A DNA stretch of 9,609 nucleotides from JAEUMD01 sp937950105 (GTDB lineage: Bacteria > Pseudomonadota > Alphaproteobacteria > Rhizobiales > Hyphomicrobiaceae), in assembly GCA_036821845.1 (NCBI GenBank), contig DAISIT010000101.1, positions 1 to 9,609 on the forward strand, written 5' to 3'. A program made the translations under genes and the position numbers. How positions within the stretch are numbered: position 1 is the stretch's first letter; the number at the start of each line of letters is the position of its first letter. The notes under the pieces were generated by a model. That model was not told the DNA's origin. It did no database searches and saw only the letters and a program-made list of their open reading frames with translations. This document shows, in pieces, positions 1 to 6,994 of the stretch.

Positions 1-333
1 GGTCAGATAGACCGAGCGGACGGGCACCTGCGTCGTCAAGCCAAGGGCGTTCGCGGCAGCGGCGCCGTTCGAGACGATGATCTCTCCCCTTTGGGTCGCA
101 AGGGCCTCGACAGCCTGCTCGACCGAAGGCGTGCGCGTGCCGAATCGGCTAGCGATAGGGCGCAGATAGACGCCACGACCGGCGCGGATGAGCTGCCCGC
201 GCTCCGTCAGGCGCGACAACGCCTGATCCACGGCCGCCCGGTTTCCGAGGTGCAGCAGGCTCTTGGCGGACACAGGAGCGCCTTCGGGCAGGCCCGTCGC
301 ATGCGACAGAATCTGTTCGGTCAGCCGTGTCAT
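1..333 (-). CDS. DUF6088 / AbiEi-like antitoxin-type regulator, 3' end outside window
   Basis: The reverse strand reads through 111 codons from an ATG at 333 to the window edge without a stop, so the C-terminus is missing. The product begins MTRLTEQILSHATG and continues with a winged-helix-like stretch (about residues 18-60, containing QALSRLTERGQLIRAGRGVY) typical of DUF6088 proteins, which resemble the N-terminal domain of AbiEi, the antitoxin of type IV AbiE toxin-antitoxin systems. The start is supported by a GGAG Shine-Dalgarno at 341-344 and a promoter just upstream. In this family the next gene usually encodes an AbiEii-like nucleotidyltransferase toxin; here it would lie to the left of the window and cannot be seen. 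Expected role is DNA-binding repressor/antitoxin in the cytoplasm, aiding maintenance of the mobile DNA. Family assignment is by recognition of the conserved pattern, not by a search. Confidence 0.8.
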   Translation of the reverse strand, partial: MTRLTEQILSHATGLPEGAPVSAKSLLHLGNRAAVDQALSRLTERGQLIRAGRGVYLRPIASRFGTRTPSVEQAVEALATQRGEIIVSNGAAAANALGLTTQVPVRSVYLT

Positions 334-343
334 CGTCTTTCTC

Positions 344-373
344 CTGTCGGAAACATAGGCGATTTTCTGACAG
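344..373. promoter_or_regulatory. Inverted repeat over the DUF6088 promoter, candidate operator
   Basis: CTGTCGGAAAC (344-354) and TTTTCTGACAG (363-373) form an inverted repeat with 9 of 11 positions complementary and an 8 bp gap. It covers the -10 box, most of the spacer and the start point. AbiEi-like antitoxins are known to repress their own operons by binding inverted repeats at the promoter, so this is a reasonable autoregulation site. Binding itself is inferred. Confidence 0.5.
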
Positions 374-380
374 TTTTCAA
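352..380 (-). promoter_or_regulatory. Sigma70-type promoter for the DUF6088 gene
   Basis: Read on the reverse strand, TTGAAA (375-380) and TATGTT (352-357) are separated by exactly 17 bp. Transcription would start near 345, giving a leader of only about a dozen bases before the ATG at 333, with the GGAG ribosome site inside it. The local sequence is noticeably A/T-richer than its surroundings. This is the best match to a canonical promoter that I see in the window. Confidence 0.6.
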
Positions 381-413
381 GGAAGCCCATCTGAAGGGCC
401 AGGGCCGGATAAG

Positions 414-480
414 GGGGAAAGCCTTCCCCTGCGGCCGAGCCAGGGTCTCGGCCCACCCCTTCTGCGGGGAGAGCCCCGCA
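414..480. repeat. Three tandem short hairpins in the DUF6088-ardC gap
   Basis: Three perfect inverted repeats follow one another: GGGGAA/TTCCCC (414-419, 424-429, 4 nt loop), GGCCGAG/CTCGGCC (433-439, 447-453, 7 nt loop) and TGCGGGG/CCCCGCA (463-469, 474-480, 4 nt loop). None is followed by a T-tract, so they do not look like intrinsic terminators. Such clustering would give a strongly folded single strand. Together with the hairpin at 516-562 they account for most of the otherwise gene-free stretch 334-571. Confidence 0.6.
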
Positions 481-515
481 ACGCCCCCAGTAGAGTGAGA
501 GTGCGGACGGGGTTT

Positions 516-562
516 CCGTGACGGGTTGAGGGCTGGAGAAGGGTCTCCGGCGCCCGTCGCGG
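516..562 (+). promoter_or_regulatory. Extended hairpin leader directly upstream of truncated ardC
   Basis: CCGTGACGGG (516-525) pairs with CCCGTCGCGG (553-562) with one T-G wobble. Inside it a second stem pairs 532-539 with 544-551 (core GGAGA/TCTCC, one T-G wobble) around the loop AGGG. The structure ends at the ribosome site GGAGAA (561-566), 7-10 bp before the ATG at 572. No convincing -35/-10 pair is visible upstream on the forward strand. Possible roles are a translational control hairpin or a promoter active in single-stranded transferred DNA, as described for Frpo-type promoters in plasmid leading regions. The structure is seen; the role is inferred. Confidence 0.5.
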
Positions 563-571
563 AGAACCGCG

Positions 572-1318
572 ATGTTCAGGAATGACCGCAACGGGCGTGC
601 CGGCTCCGACCGTGCGAGCCTATACGACGACATCACCAGCAAGATCATCGCCGAGCTGGAGGCAGGCCGCTTCCCCTGGGTCCAGCCCTGGGGATCGGCC
701 TCGGTCAAAGCGCCCCTCGCCATGCCGAGGAGCGCCGCGACCGGGCGGCATTATTCGGGGATCAATGTGCTGATCCTCTGGGGCGCGGTGATCCAGCACG
801 GCTTTCCCGGCCAGAGCTGGCTCACCTTCCGCCAGGCCCTGTCGCTCGGCGGCCATGTCCGCCGGGGCGAACGCGGCACCACCGTCGTCTATGCCGACCG
901 TTTCACGCCGGAGGACGAGAAGCGCCGCGCGCGCGAGGCCGGCGAGGAAGCGGCCGCGATCCCGTTCCTCAAGCGCTTCACGGTGTTCAACGCGGCGCAA
1001 TGTGACGGCCTACCGGAGGATGTCGCCGTTGTTGCTCCACCGCCTCCGCCCGGCCTCATCGAGCCGCAGGTCGAGGCCCTGATCCGGGCGACCGGCATCG
1101 ACTTCCGCATCGGAGGGGACCGCGCTTTCTATGTCCCGTCGCATGACTATGTGCAGGTGCCGCCGCCCCAGGCGTATTTCGAGCCGATCAACTGGCACAG
1201 GACGGCCCTGCACGAGCTGGGGCACGCCACGGGCCACCCCTCGCGCCTGAACCGCGACTTCTCGGGTTCCTTCGGCTCGAAGAAATACGCCTTCGAGGAG
1301 TTGGTCGCCTTATCCTGA
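572..1318 (+). CDS. ArdC-family antirestriction protein, C-terminally truncated
   Basis: The 248 aa product has the ArdC layout: an N-terminal single-stranded-DNA-binding domain (about residues 16-145, including YDDITSKIIAELEAGRFPW and GINVLILWG) followed by a zincin-like metallopeptidase domain with HELGH at 214-218. ArdC proteins of conjugative plasmids protect entering DNA from host restriction enzymes. Start: ATG at 572 with GGAG at 561-564. The frame ends abruptly: the usual family block around FEELVAE is broken after FEELVA (A246, codon 1307-1309), followed by a foreign-looking TTA-TCC-TGA. Full-length relatives, including the second copy at 7648, run about 60 residues further with a helical C-terminus. 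The missing tail is not found elsewhere in the window. It is probably inactive or altered, so it may equally be called a pseudogene. Confidence 0.88.
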   Translation: MFRNDRNGRAGSDRASLYDDITSKIIAELEAGRFPWVQPWGSASVKAPLAMPRSAATGRHYSGINVLILWGAVIQHGFPGQSWLTFRQALSLGGHVRRGERGTTVVYADRFTPEDEKRRAREAGEEAAAIPFLKRFTVFNAAQCDGLPEDVAVVAPPPPPGLIEPQVEALIRATGIDFRIGGDRAFYVPSHDYVQVPPPQAYFEPINWHRTALHELGHATGHPSRLNRDFSGSFGSKKYAFEELVALS

Positions 1319-1393
1319 CTCTGTGATCCTGTCTCAGAATCGTGCATTGGAGGCGCCTCACCACGGCTCCGGTGAAGCTCTTCAGACGTCCGG

Positions 1394-1432
1394 GTCAAGC
1401 GTTCCCGCAGCGTAGCGAGGACAACGCTTGAC
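1394..1432. repeat. 10 bp perfect inverted repeat
   Basis: GTCAAGCGTT (1394-1403) and AACGCTTGAC (1423-1432) are exact reverse complements around a 19 nt loop. There is no T-tract. This is the first of three hairpins in the gap before the recombinase operon. Confidence 0.65.
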
Positions 1433-1459
1433 GCGGCGGCGGCACGACAAGCTGTTCAT

Positions 1460-1485
1460 GGGGTGCAGGCTAAGTCCTGCACCCC
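1460..1485. repeat. 10 bp perfect hairpin, 6 nt loop
   Basis: GGGGTGCAGG (1460-1469) and CCTGCACCCC (1476-1485) are exact reverse complements around CTAAGT. It is a very stable stem without a following T-run, so a classical terminator is unlikely, though it could slow or stop readthrough into the recombinase genes. Confidence 0.65.
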
Positions 1486-1508
1486 TGCCACGCGGCGAGC
1501 GGGAGAGC

Positions 1509-1526
1509 GCGAGGGGAACCCCTCGC
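1509..1526. repeat. 8 bp perfect palindrome, 2 nt centre
   Basis: GCGAGGGG (1509-1516) and CCCCTCGC (1519-1526) flank a central AA. It sits 10 bp before the most upstream ATG of the first recombinase frame. The near-perfect symmetry would suit a dimeric DNA-binding protein or a cruciform; the function is unknown. Confidence 0.55.
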
Positions 1527-1536
1527 ATTCTAAACA

Positions 1537-2994
1537 ATGAAGTTGCGCCGAAGGCGCTCCGCTTGGGTATCGTGCGTGCATTTGTATTTTACCGATCTTG
1601 ACACTATTTCGCGTCCGCTTTTCCTTGATGACCTTGCAGTGAGCCTCGCGCCCGGTGCGCTCGACGCGGTCGAGCGCACCGGGCTGATTCACGGCATGCC
1701 GTTCATCCTGATGGATGACGGCAGCTACGATCTCGCTCTCAACCGGTTCTTTCGTGCCTGTCCTGCTATGGGAGCGCGATCGCCGAACACGTGGCGCTCC
1801 TACGCCCGCGACATTCTCGTCTGGGCGCGCTTTCTTGTCGAACGGCGCGGCGGCAAGACGGTCTGGCAGGCCGGCCGCGACGATGTCCTGGCCTTTCACC
1901 GGGCGCGTCGGCTGTCGGCAGCTCCCTACCGCATCTCGGCTGCGAGCTGGAACCGGAGCGTTGCCGCGCTCGACAAGCTCTATCGCTGGGCTGTCGAGGA
2001 AGGAATCATTGCGATCTCGCCCTTCAGCTACGGCGCCACCCTTCGCAGGGCCGGCGGTAGCCGCGCAGTGCTCGCTGTGACGACGAACCGTGCCCGCGAG
2101 CGCGCCGCGCGGCGCCACGATACCCGTTACATCGATCTTGGCCGCTACCTGCTGTTCCGCGAGGTGGGATTGCGCGGCCGGCTTCCCGACGGCTCGGAGG
2201 ACGCGACGTGGCGCGGCCGCAACGGCGAGCGCAATGCGTTGTTTGCCGAGCTTCTCGTCACGACCGGCCTGCGGCTGACAGAGGCCGGCAGTCTGCTGCT
2301 GAGTGAGCTGCCGCGCCTGACCGATCCCGAATCGCGCTCGGTGCCGTTCGATCTCCCCGGTCCGATCGCCAAGGGCGGACGACCACGGCGCATCCGCGTT
2401 CCCCGCCGGGTACTGAGATTGATCGGCGACTATGTCGATCTCGAGCGCACGGTCTCTGCCGCGCGCTCAGAGCCTTCGGTGTCCGATCCGCTCTGGCTGA
2501 TGCTGGAGGACGGGAAGGCAACAGACGCGGCGGGCAAGCGTGTCCGGCTCGACCGTCTGACGCTGGGCGAACGCCGCCGCGTGCTGGTCGGCACGCCCGG
2601 CCAGGCGCAGCATGCCTTGCTCTGGCTGACTGAAGGCGGCAAGCCCGTGCCCTCGGCGACTTGGGAAGCTGCCTTTCGGCGGGCCTGCACCCGCTGCCGC
2701 CGTTTCGGCATCGAGGTCGAGGTGACGCCACACACGCTGCGGCACACCTTCGCCGTCAACATGCTCTCCATGCTGATCCGCGAGCAGATCGGATCCGTGT
2801 TCGATCCGCAGGACCAGCACGGCGCAGCCTATCGGCGGATTCTCGGCGATCCTCTGCAGAAGCTCCAGCACCTGCTGGGGCATGCGAGTATCACCAGCAC
2901 CTACATCTATCTCGACAGCCTCGCCGAGGCGCAGGAGCTGGTCGAGGCCGCCGCGGATCGCTGGGCCGAAGACACGGCTGGCGGCGCGGCATGA
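1537..2994 (+). CDS. Tyrosine recombinase 1 (TnpA-like)
   Basis: Up to 485 aa. It has a SAM-like core-binding domain (about residues 80-165) and a C-terminal catalytic domain with the full tyrosine-recombinase set: R246 in TTGLRLTEAG, K279 in PIAKGGRPR, H399 and R402 in PHTLRH, H449 in LLGHA and nucleophile Y458, nine residues after H449 as is usual. It should cut and rejoin DNA through a 3'-phosphotyrosine link. The start is uncertain. The ATG at 1537 has no good ribosome site, and the first residues (MKLRRRRSA) are translated across a GCGCC-GAA-GGCGC hairpin (1545-1557), so they may not be coding. GTG at 1576 or 1639 are alternatives. Its stop overlaps the next start (ATGA, 2991-2994). As the only one of the three with every catalytic residue, it probably does most of the chemistry. 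Confidence 0.9.
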   Translation: MKLRRRRSAWVSCVHLYFTDLDTISRPLFLDDLAVSLAPGALDAVERTGLIHGMPFILMDDGSYDLALNRFFRACPAMGARSPNTWRSYARDILVWARFLVERRGGKTVWQAGRDDVLAFHRARRLSAAPYRISAASWNRSVAALDKLYRWAVEEGIIAISPFSYGATLRRAGGSRAVLAVTTNRARERAARRHDTRYIDLGRYLLFREVGLRGRLPDGSEDATWRGRNGERNALFAELLVTTGLRLTEAGSLLLSELPRLTDPESRSVPFDLPGPIAKGGRPRRIRVPRRVLRLIGDYVDLERTVSAARSEPSVSDPLWLMLEDGKATDAAGKRVRLDRLTLGERRRVLVGTPGQAQHALLWLTEGGKPVPSATWEAAFRRACTRCRRFGIEVEVTPHTLRHTFAVNMLSMLIREQIGSVFDPQDQHGAAYRRILGDPLQKLQHLLGHASITSTYIYLDSLAEAQELVEAAADRWAEDTAGGAA

Positions 2995-4832
2995 CCGCCG
3001 CGGCGGCTCCATCGGTGCGGCGGCCGGGTCGCCGCGCCCTCTTTCCCGAGGCGCTGCCCGATCCCGAGGGCGAGGCCGCCGCTGCGATCGCATCGCTGCG
3101 CTTTACCGTCACGCTGGCGGATCGCAGCAAGACGATCGACCTGACGATGCTCGCCGGCCGCAAGGCATTGGCGCGGACCTTTGCCGGCGCGCTCTGGCGC
3201 GCCTGCCAGGTCGGTGGTCCGGCCGGCTCGATCTCGACGGCCTACGCCTATGCCAATGCGCTCAAGACATTTTGGCGCTATCTCGATTCCGCCGGATCGC
3301 ACGTCGCCCGTCTCTCCGACGTCAGTGCCGTCTGCATCGACGGCTTCGATTCCTGGATGGAGGGGAGCGGCCTGCATCCCAATCACCGCCTGCACCGCAT
3401 GAGCAAGGTGCTCAACCTGCTGCGGCTTGCCGATGCCGCGGAGCCCAGCCACCTGCCGCCCGATGCCTCACGCCGGCTGATGTACACGAGCGATCGGCCC
3501 GGCGTGCGCGCCAGGCCGCGCGATGCCTATGGCGATGATGTCGCCGCGGCATTGCGGAAGGCGGCGCGCACCGATCTCGCCGCCATCATCCGCCGCTTGG
3601 GCGAGGCCGATCGTATTCCGGCGGTCGAGGATTCCGATCGGAGCAAGGCGCTGGCAGCAACCCACAAACAGGTAATGGAAGTGATCGACGCGGAAGGCGT
3701 CATCGGGCACAGGCACCCTCTCTTCAAGCGACTCTACACGCTCCGCCGCGAGAGTGGCCTGCCGAACGATCGCCTGATCCACGATCTGCATGGCCGCCGG
3801 CATCTCATCGCCGCCGATCTCGTGCCGCTCATCGTGCTTATCTCGCTCGACACCGGCATGGAGATCGAAGCGATCAAGGGCTTGCGAGCGGACTGCCTGA
3901 AGAACCCGGCGGGCGGCTATGTCGAGATCGAGTATTGCAAGCGTCGGGCGCGCGGCGCCGAGTGGAAGCGGCTGCGTGTGCGCGACGGCGGTTCCTCGAC
4001 GCCGGGCGGCTTGATCCGCAAGGCGCTGCAGTGGACCGGTCCGGCGAGAAGCCGGCTCGGCGCCGACACGCTCTGGGCGCACTGTGCCTGGGGCCGCCTG
4101 ACCCCTCGGGTGCTCAGCATGAAGGAGCTCGCGGCTTCATGGACGCGCCGGCACGGCATCCTTGATGAGCGGGGCCAACGCCTTCGCCTCAATCTGACGC
4201 GCCTGCGCAAGACGCATAAGGCGGCATGGTACCGGCGCACGGGCGGCCAGCTCGACCGCTTCGCCGTCGGCCACACTGTCGCGGTCGCGGCCGACCACTA
4301 CGCCGACATTCCCGCGCTTCGTCATCTGCACGAGGCGACAATTGCCGACGCCATGACCGATGCGCTCGACGCCGCGTTCCCCCCCTGTGTCCTGTCGTCG
4401 GAGGAGGAAGCGGCCGTCCAGACCGATCCCGACAAGGCGACCGGCCTTCCCGTTGTCGGCGCCGCCGCGGTCAAGGCGCTGTTCGGCGGCGAGCAGGACG
4501 TCTGGCTCGCCAGTTGCGGCGGCTTCTACAACAGCCCGTTCGGCTCGGAGGGAGAGGCCTGTCCGTCCCCCTTCTGGGGGTGTCTCGAATGCAGCAATGC
4601 CGTGGTCACCGCCCGCAAGGTGCCCGCGCTCCTGGCCTTCCTCAACTTCATCCGGGCGCAGCGGCAGGTGCTGAGCGAAGCCGACTGGATCGCCAAGTTC
4701 GGCCGGGTTCACGGACGCATCGCCGAACAGATTCTGCCCCGGTTCGCCGACGCCGAGATCGAGGAAGCCCGTCGGATTGGGTCATCGGACCCCGCGCTCC
4801 TCTACCTGCCGCCCGAAGCGAGAGCGCCATGA
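2991..4832 (+). CDS. Tyrosine recombinase 2 (TnpB-like, divergent active site)
   Basis: 613 aa, starting at the ATGA overlap with recombinase 1. The same frame is open further upstream, but that part lies over the preceding gene and is not coding. The catalytic domain is recognisable in its second half: second arginine R406 in LTRLRKTH, H428 in AVGHT and nucleophile Y437, nine residues later. Where the first catalytic arginine is expected (TG-x-R) the sequence reads TGMEIEAIKGL, with glutamate 291 in its place, and the first box-II histidine aligns with T403. A basic stretch at 316-330 may supply the lysine. The C-terminus has cysteines 509, 524, 531 and 534 (ending CLEC), suggesting a small metal-binding module. 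It may be a partner subunit rather than an independent recombinase. The stop overlaps the next gene. Confidence 0.85.
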   Translation: MTAAAAPSVRRPGRRALFPEALPDPEGEAAAAIASLRFTVTLADRSKTIDLTMLAGRKALARTFAGALWRACQVGGPAGSISTAYAYANALKTFWRYLDSAGSHVARLSDVSAVCIDGFDSWMEGSGLHPNHRLHRMSKVLNLLRLADAAEPSHLPPDASRRLMYTSDRPGVRARPRDAYGDDVAAALRKAARTDLAAIIRRLGEADRIPAVEDSDRSKALAATHKQVMEVIDAEGVIGHRHPLFKRLYTLRRESGLPNDRLIHDLHGRRHLIAADLVPLIVLISLDTGMEIEAIKGLRADCLKNPAGGYVEIEYCKRRARGAEWKRLRVRDGGSSTPGGLIRKALQWTGPARSRLGADTLWAHCAWGRLTPRVLSMKELAASWTRRHGILDERGQRLRLNLTRLRKTHKAAWYRRTGGQLDRFAVGHTVAVAADHYADIPALRHLHEATIADAMTDALDAAFPPCVLSSEEEAAVQTDPDKATGLPVVGAAAVKALFGGEQDVWLASCGGFYNSPFGSEGEACPSPFWGCLECSNAVVTARKVPALLAFLNFIRAQRQVLSEADWIAKFGRVHGRIAEQILPRFADAEIEEARRIGSSDPALLYLPPEARAP

Positions 4833-6994
4833 TGCCGGCACCGATCAAGCTGCCGCAGCACGCGTCGCTGCCTTCGGCCATTTATGGCAACGACGAGCCC
4901 GTGCTTGCCGGCGTGGCGGTCAGGGACGATGCCGACCGCACGCGACTTCCGCGCTTCGGTGACGATCTTTGGGACCTGGGCGCCGCCATTTTCCGGGTGA
5001 ACGCCCGCTACAGCAATTACCGGCTGAACCTCGCCCGCATCGCCGATCCCGTCACGCGGCGGCTGGCGAAGGAGTACGTGATCGCCCGCCTGCGCATCCA
5101 TGTGCCGGGATATCGGGCGCCCTGCGGCGCGACCTCGGCGATCCGCCTGCTGCGCTACATCCAGCATTTCGCCGCGTTCCTCCGCGCAAGGACTGGCGCC
5201 GTCGATCTCAGCCGGATCGATCAGGCGCTGCTCGACGCCTATCTGGCGTATGCCCGTGACGGCGGACGGCGAACGCCTCACGAGACGGTGAAGTATGTCG
5301 AGGTGCCGATCGACCTGCATCACCTGGCGCCATGGCTAACCGGCGGCGGCATCGGTTTCCTGCCGTGGCGTGGACGTGCGGCGCACCGCGTTGCCGGCCG
5401 GCCGCCAGCGCCCGCCGAGAACGCCACGCCGCGCATTCCCGAGCCGGTCATCGGCGCCATGCTGCGCTGGGCGCTCAAGTATGTCGAGGTCTATGCGCCC
5501 GATATCCTCGCGGCGCGGGCCGAGCTTGACGCTCTCGAAGCCCGCTGCGCCCGATTGATGGCGCGGGACGCGCGGGCCGGACGGGCCGTGGCCAAGAACT
5601 ATCGCGCCCGCGTGGCCAAGTGGCTCGACGTGCGCCGGGCCATGGGCCGAGGCGTGCCGATCTGGGAGCACGCGCCCAATGTGGCCCGCCGCATCGACCC
5701 GCTCACCGGCGAAGAGACCCCGCCCTACAATCTCCATCTGATGCGCCTTCACGCCGGCGCTCCGCAGAGCGGCCGCATCAGCCAGTCCGAGCCGACTGCA
5801 CGACTGATCGAGAAGGCAGCCGCCGAGCTCGGAACCGAGATCGGCGGGCTCGATACGCCGATCTCGATCGATCCGGACACCGGACTGCCATGGCGCGAGC
5901 GCTTCGACGGCCTCAGCCTCGCCCGCGAAGAACGGATGTTGCAGGGCGCCTGCTATCTCGTCTGCGCCTACCTCACCGGCATGCGCGACAGCGAGGTGCA
6001 GGCGATGCAGCCGGGTTGCGTGTCGCCGGTGCGCAGCGCCGACGGCCTGGTCGAGCGGTACCGGCTGCGCAGCACGGTGTACAAGCGCCATGGCGCGCGC
6101 GGCGTCACGGCCGACTGGATCACGATCGAGCCCGTCGCTCGCGCCGTCGCGGTGATGGAGGTTCTCTCGGCACGCAATCGCCGAGAGAAGGAACTGTCAT
6201 CCTTGTGGGTGGCGCTGAAGGACTGGCCCTGGAGCAACGATCATCTCGGGATGGGTGCAACGCCGACACTCAACCTTTTCCGCGAGGGCCTCGACACGCG
6301 CTCGGAGGCCGCGCCGGCGATTCCGCGCATCGGCGACGAGCCTTGGAAGTTTACGACCCGGCAGCTCCGACGCACGATCGCCTGGTACATCGCCAACCGG
6401 CCGTTCGGCACGGTCGCCGGCAAGATCCAGTACAAGCACGCCTCGGTCGCCATGTTCGAAGGCTATGCCGGATCGGCGCAGGCCGACTTCCGCTTGGCGA
6501 TCGAGCGCGAACGTGCACTCGGCCAGCTCGACGACATTGTCGCCCATTACGAGGCCTATCTTCGCCGTGAAGGCCCGGCGGGACCGGGTGCTGCGCGACT
6601 GCGACGCGAGTTCGGCCGCGTGCAGGAGGAACTTGGCGATCTTCCCGGCCGGATCTTGGACCGCAAGCGGCTGCGCACCATGGTTGCCCATCTCGGGCGG
6701 ACCCTGCATGTCGGTTTCCTCAACGACTGCCTGTTCGATGCAGCGACCGCGCTCTGCCTCACCGGCGCGCCAGATGCCGAGCGGACGGCGCCGGCCCTAT
6801 CGCGCTGCAGCCCCGACCGGTGCCCGAACGCCTGCCTGACCGCCCGGCACCGCGAACCGTGGCAGGCCTCGATCGTCGAGGGCGAAGCGCTTCTGGCCGA
6901 CCGGCGTCTATCGCCGCTGCAGCGCACGGCGATCCTGCGGGACAACGAGCGCAAGTGCCGGCTGATCGCGCCTCTCATGGACGGTGACGCATGA
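4829..6994 (+). CDS. Tyrosine recombinase 3 (large integrase)
   Basis: 721 aa. The ATG at 4829 overlaps the previous stop; a second ATG at 4832 follows directly and cannot be excluded. Upstream codons in this frame lie over recombinase 2 and are discounted. A core-binding-like region (about 95-175) is followed by a charged, probably coiled-coil insert (about 227-270) and then the catalytic domain: R386 in YLTGMRDSEV, K419 in VYKRHG, R514 in RQLRRT (R511 replaces the usual first histidine), H537 in YKHAS and nucleophile Y546. Cysteines 634, 643, 660, 665 and 669 near the C-terminus may bind a metal. It is co-translated with its neighbours, which implies that all act in one complex or at one recombination site. 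The family is certain; the precise role in the trio is not. Confidence 0.87.
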   Translation: MMPAPIKLPQHASLPSAIYGNDEPVLAGVAVRDDADRTRLPRFGDDLWDLGAAIFRVNARYSNYRLNLARIADPVTRRLAKEYVIARLRIHVPGYRAPCGATSAIRLLRYIQHFAAFLRARTGAVDLSRIDQALLDAYLAYARDGGRRTPHETVKYVEVPIDLHHLAPWLTGGGIGFLPWRGRAAHRVAGRPPAPAENATPRIPEPVIGAMLRWALKYVEVYAPDILAARAELDALEARCARLMARDARAGRAVAKNYRARVAKWLDVRRAMGRGVPIWEHAPNVARRIDPLTGEETPPYNLHLMRLHAGAPQSGRISQSEPTARLIEKAAAELGTEIGGLDTPISIDPDTGLPWRERFDGLSLAREERMLQGACYLVCAYLTGMRDSEVQAMQPGCVSPVRSADGLVERYRLRSTVYKRHGARGVTADWITIEPVARAVAVMEVLSARNRREKELSSLWVALKDWPWSNDHLGMGATPTLNLFREGLDTRSEAAPAIPRIGDEPWKFTTRQLRRTIAWYIANRPFGTVAGKIQYKHASVAMFEGYAGSAQADFRLAIERERALGQLDDIVAHYEAYLRREGPAGPGAARLRREFGRVQEELGDLPGRILDRKRLRTMVAHLGRTLHVGFLNDCLFDAATALCLTGAPDAERTAPALSRCSPDRCPNACLTARHREPWQASIVEGEALLADRRLSPLQRTAILRDNERKCRLIAPLMDGDA

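Larger units (their letters stand above)
1310..1536. other. Junction and gene-free gap between broken ardC and recombinases
   Basis: ArdC coding similarity stops at about 1309. The next bases include a small interrupted palindrome, GATCCTG-TCT-CAGAATC (1325-1341, 6 of 7 paired), which could be a recombination or element-end remnant. From about 1355 the sequence becomes ordinary G+C-rich intergenic DNA carrying three strong hairpins (listed separately). I see no tRNA, no convincing ORF and no good promoter here. Whether the break is the left end of the recombinase element or an older deletion scar next to it cannot be decided from one side. Confidence 0.45.

Noticed and set aside
91..521. Forward-strand open frames of 135 and 64 codons over the DUF6088 gene and its promoter
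   Set aside because: They lie opposite a recognised gene with promoter and ribosome site. Their products are arginine/alanine-rich and match no family I know.
1460..1485. Rho-independent terminator
   Set aside because: The stem is strong but is followed by TGCCACG rather than a T-run on either strand.
1456..2118. Reverse-strand open frame of 220 codons
   Set aside because: It lies across the hairpins and recombinase 1. It is a typical G+C-rich antisense shadow with no ribosome site or recognisable domain.
2467..4712. Several long reverse-strand frames (for example 2467-3093, 3468-4082, 4137-4712)
   Set aside because: They are antisense to recombinases 1 and 2, which have clear catalytic motifs. 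Composition alone explains the lack of stops.
5336..6091. Reverse-strand open frame of 251 codons
   Set aside because: It is antisense to recombinase 3, with low-complexity A/R/G-rich translation and no motif.
1537..6994. Recombinase-in-trio (RIT) element
   Set aside because: RIT recombinases are much shorter and lack a fourth HTH/coiled-coil gene. The Tn554-type plan fits better.
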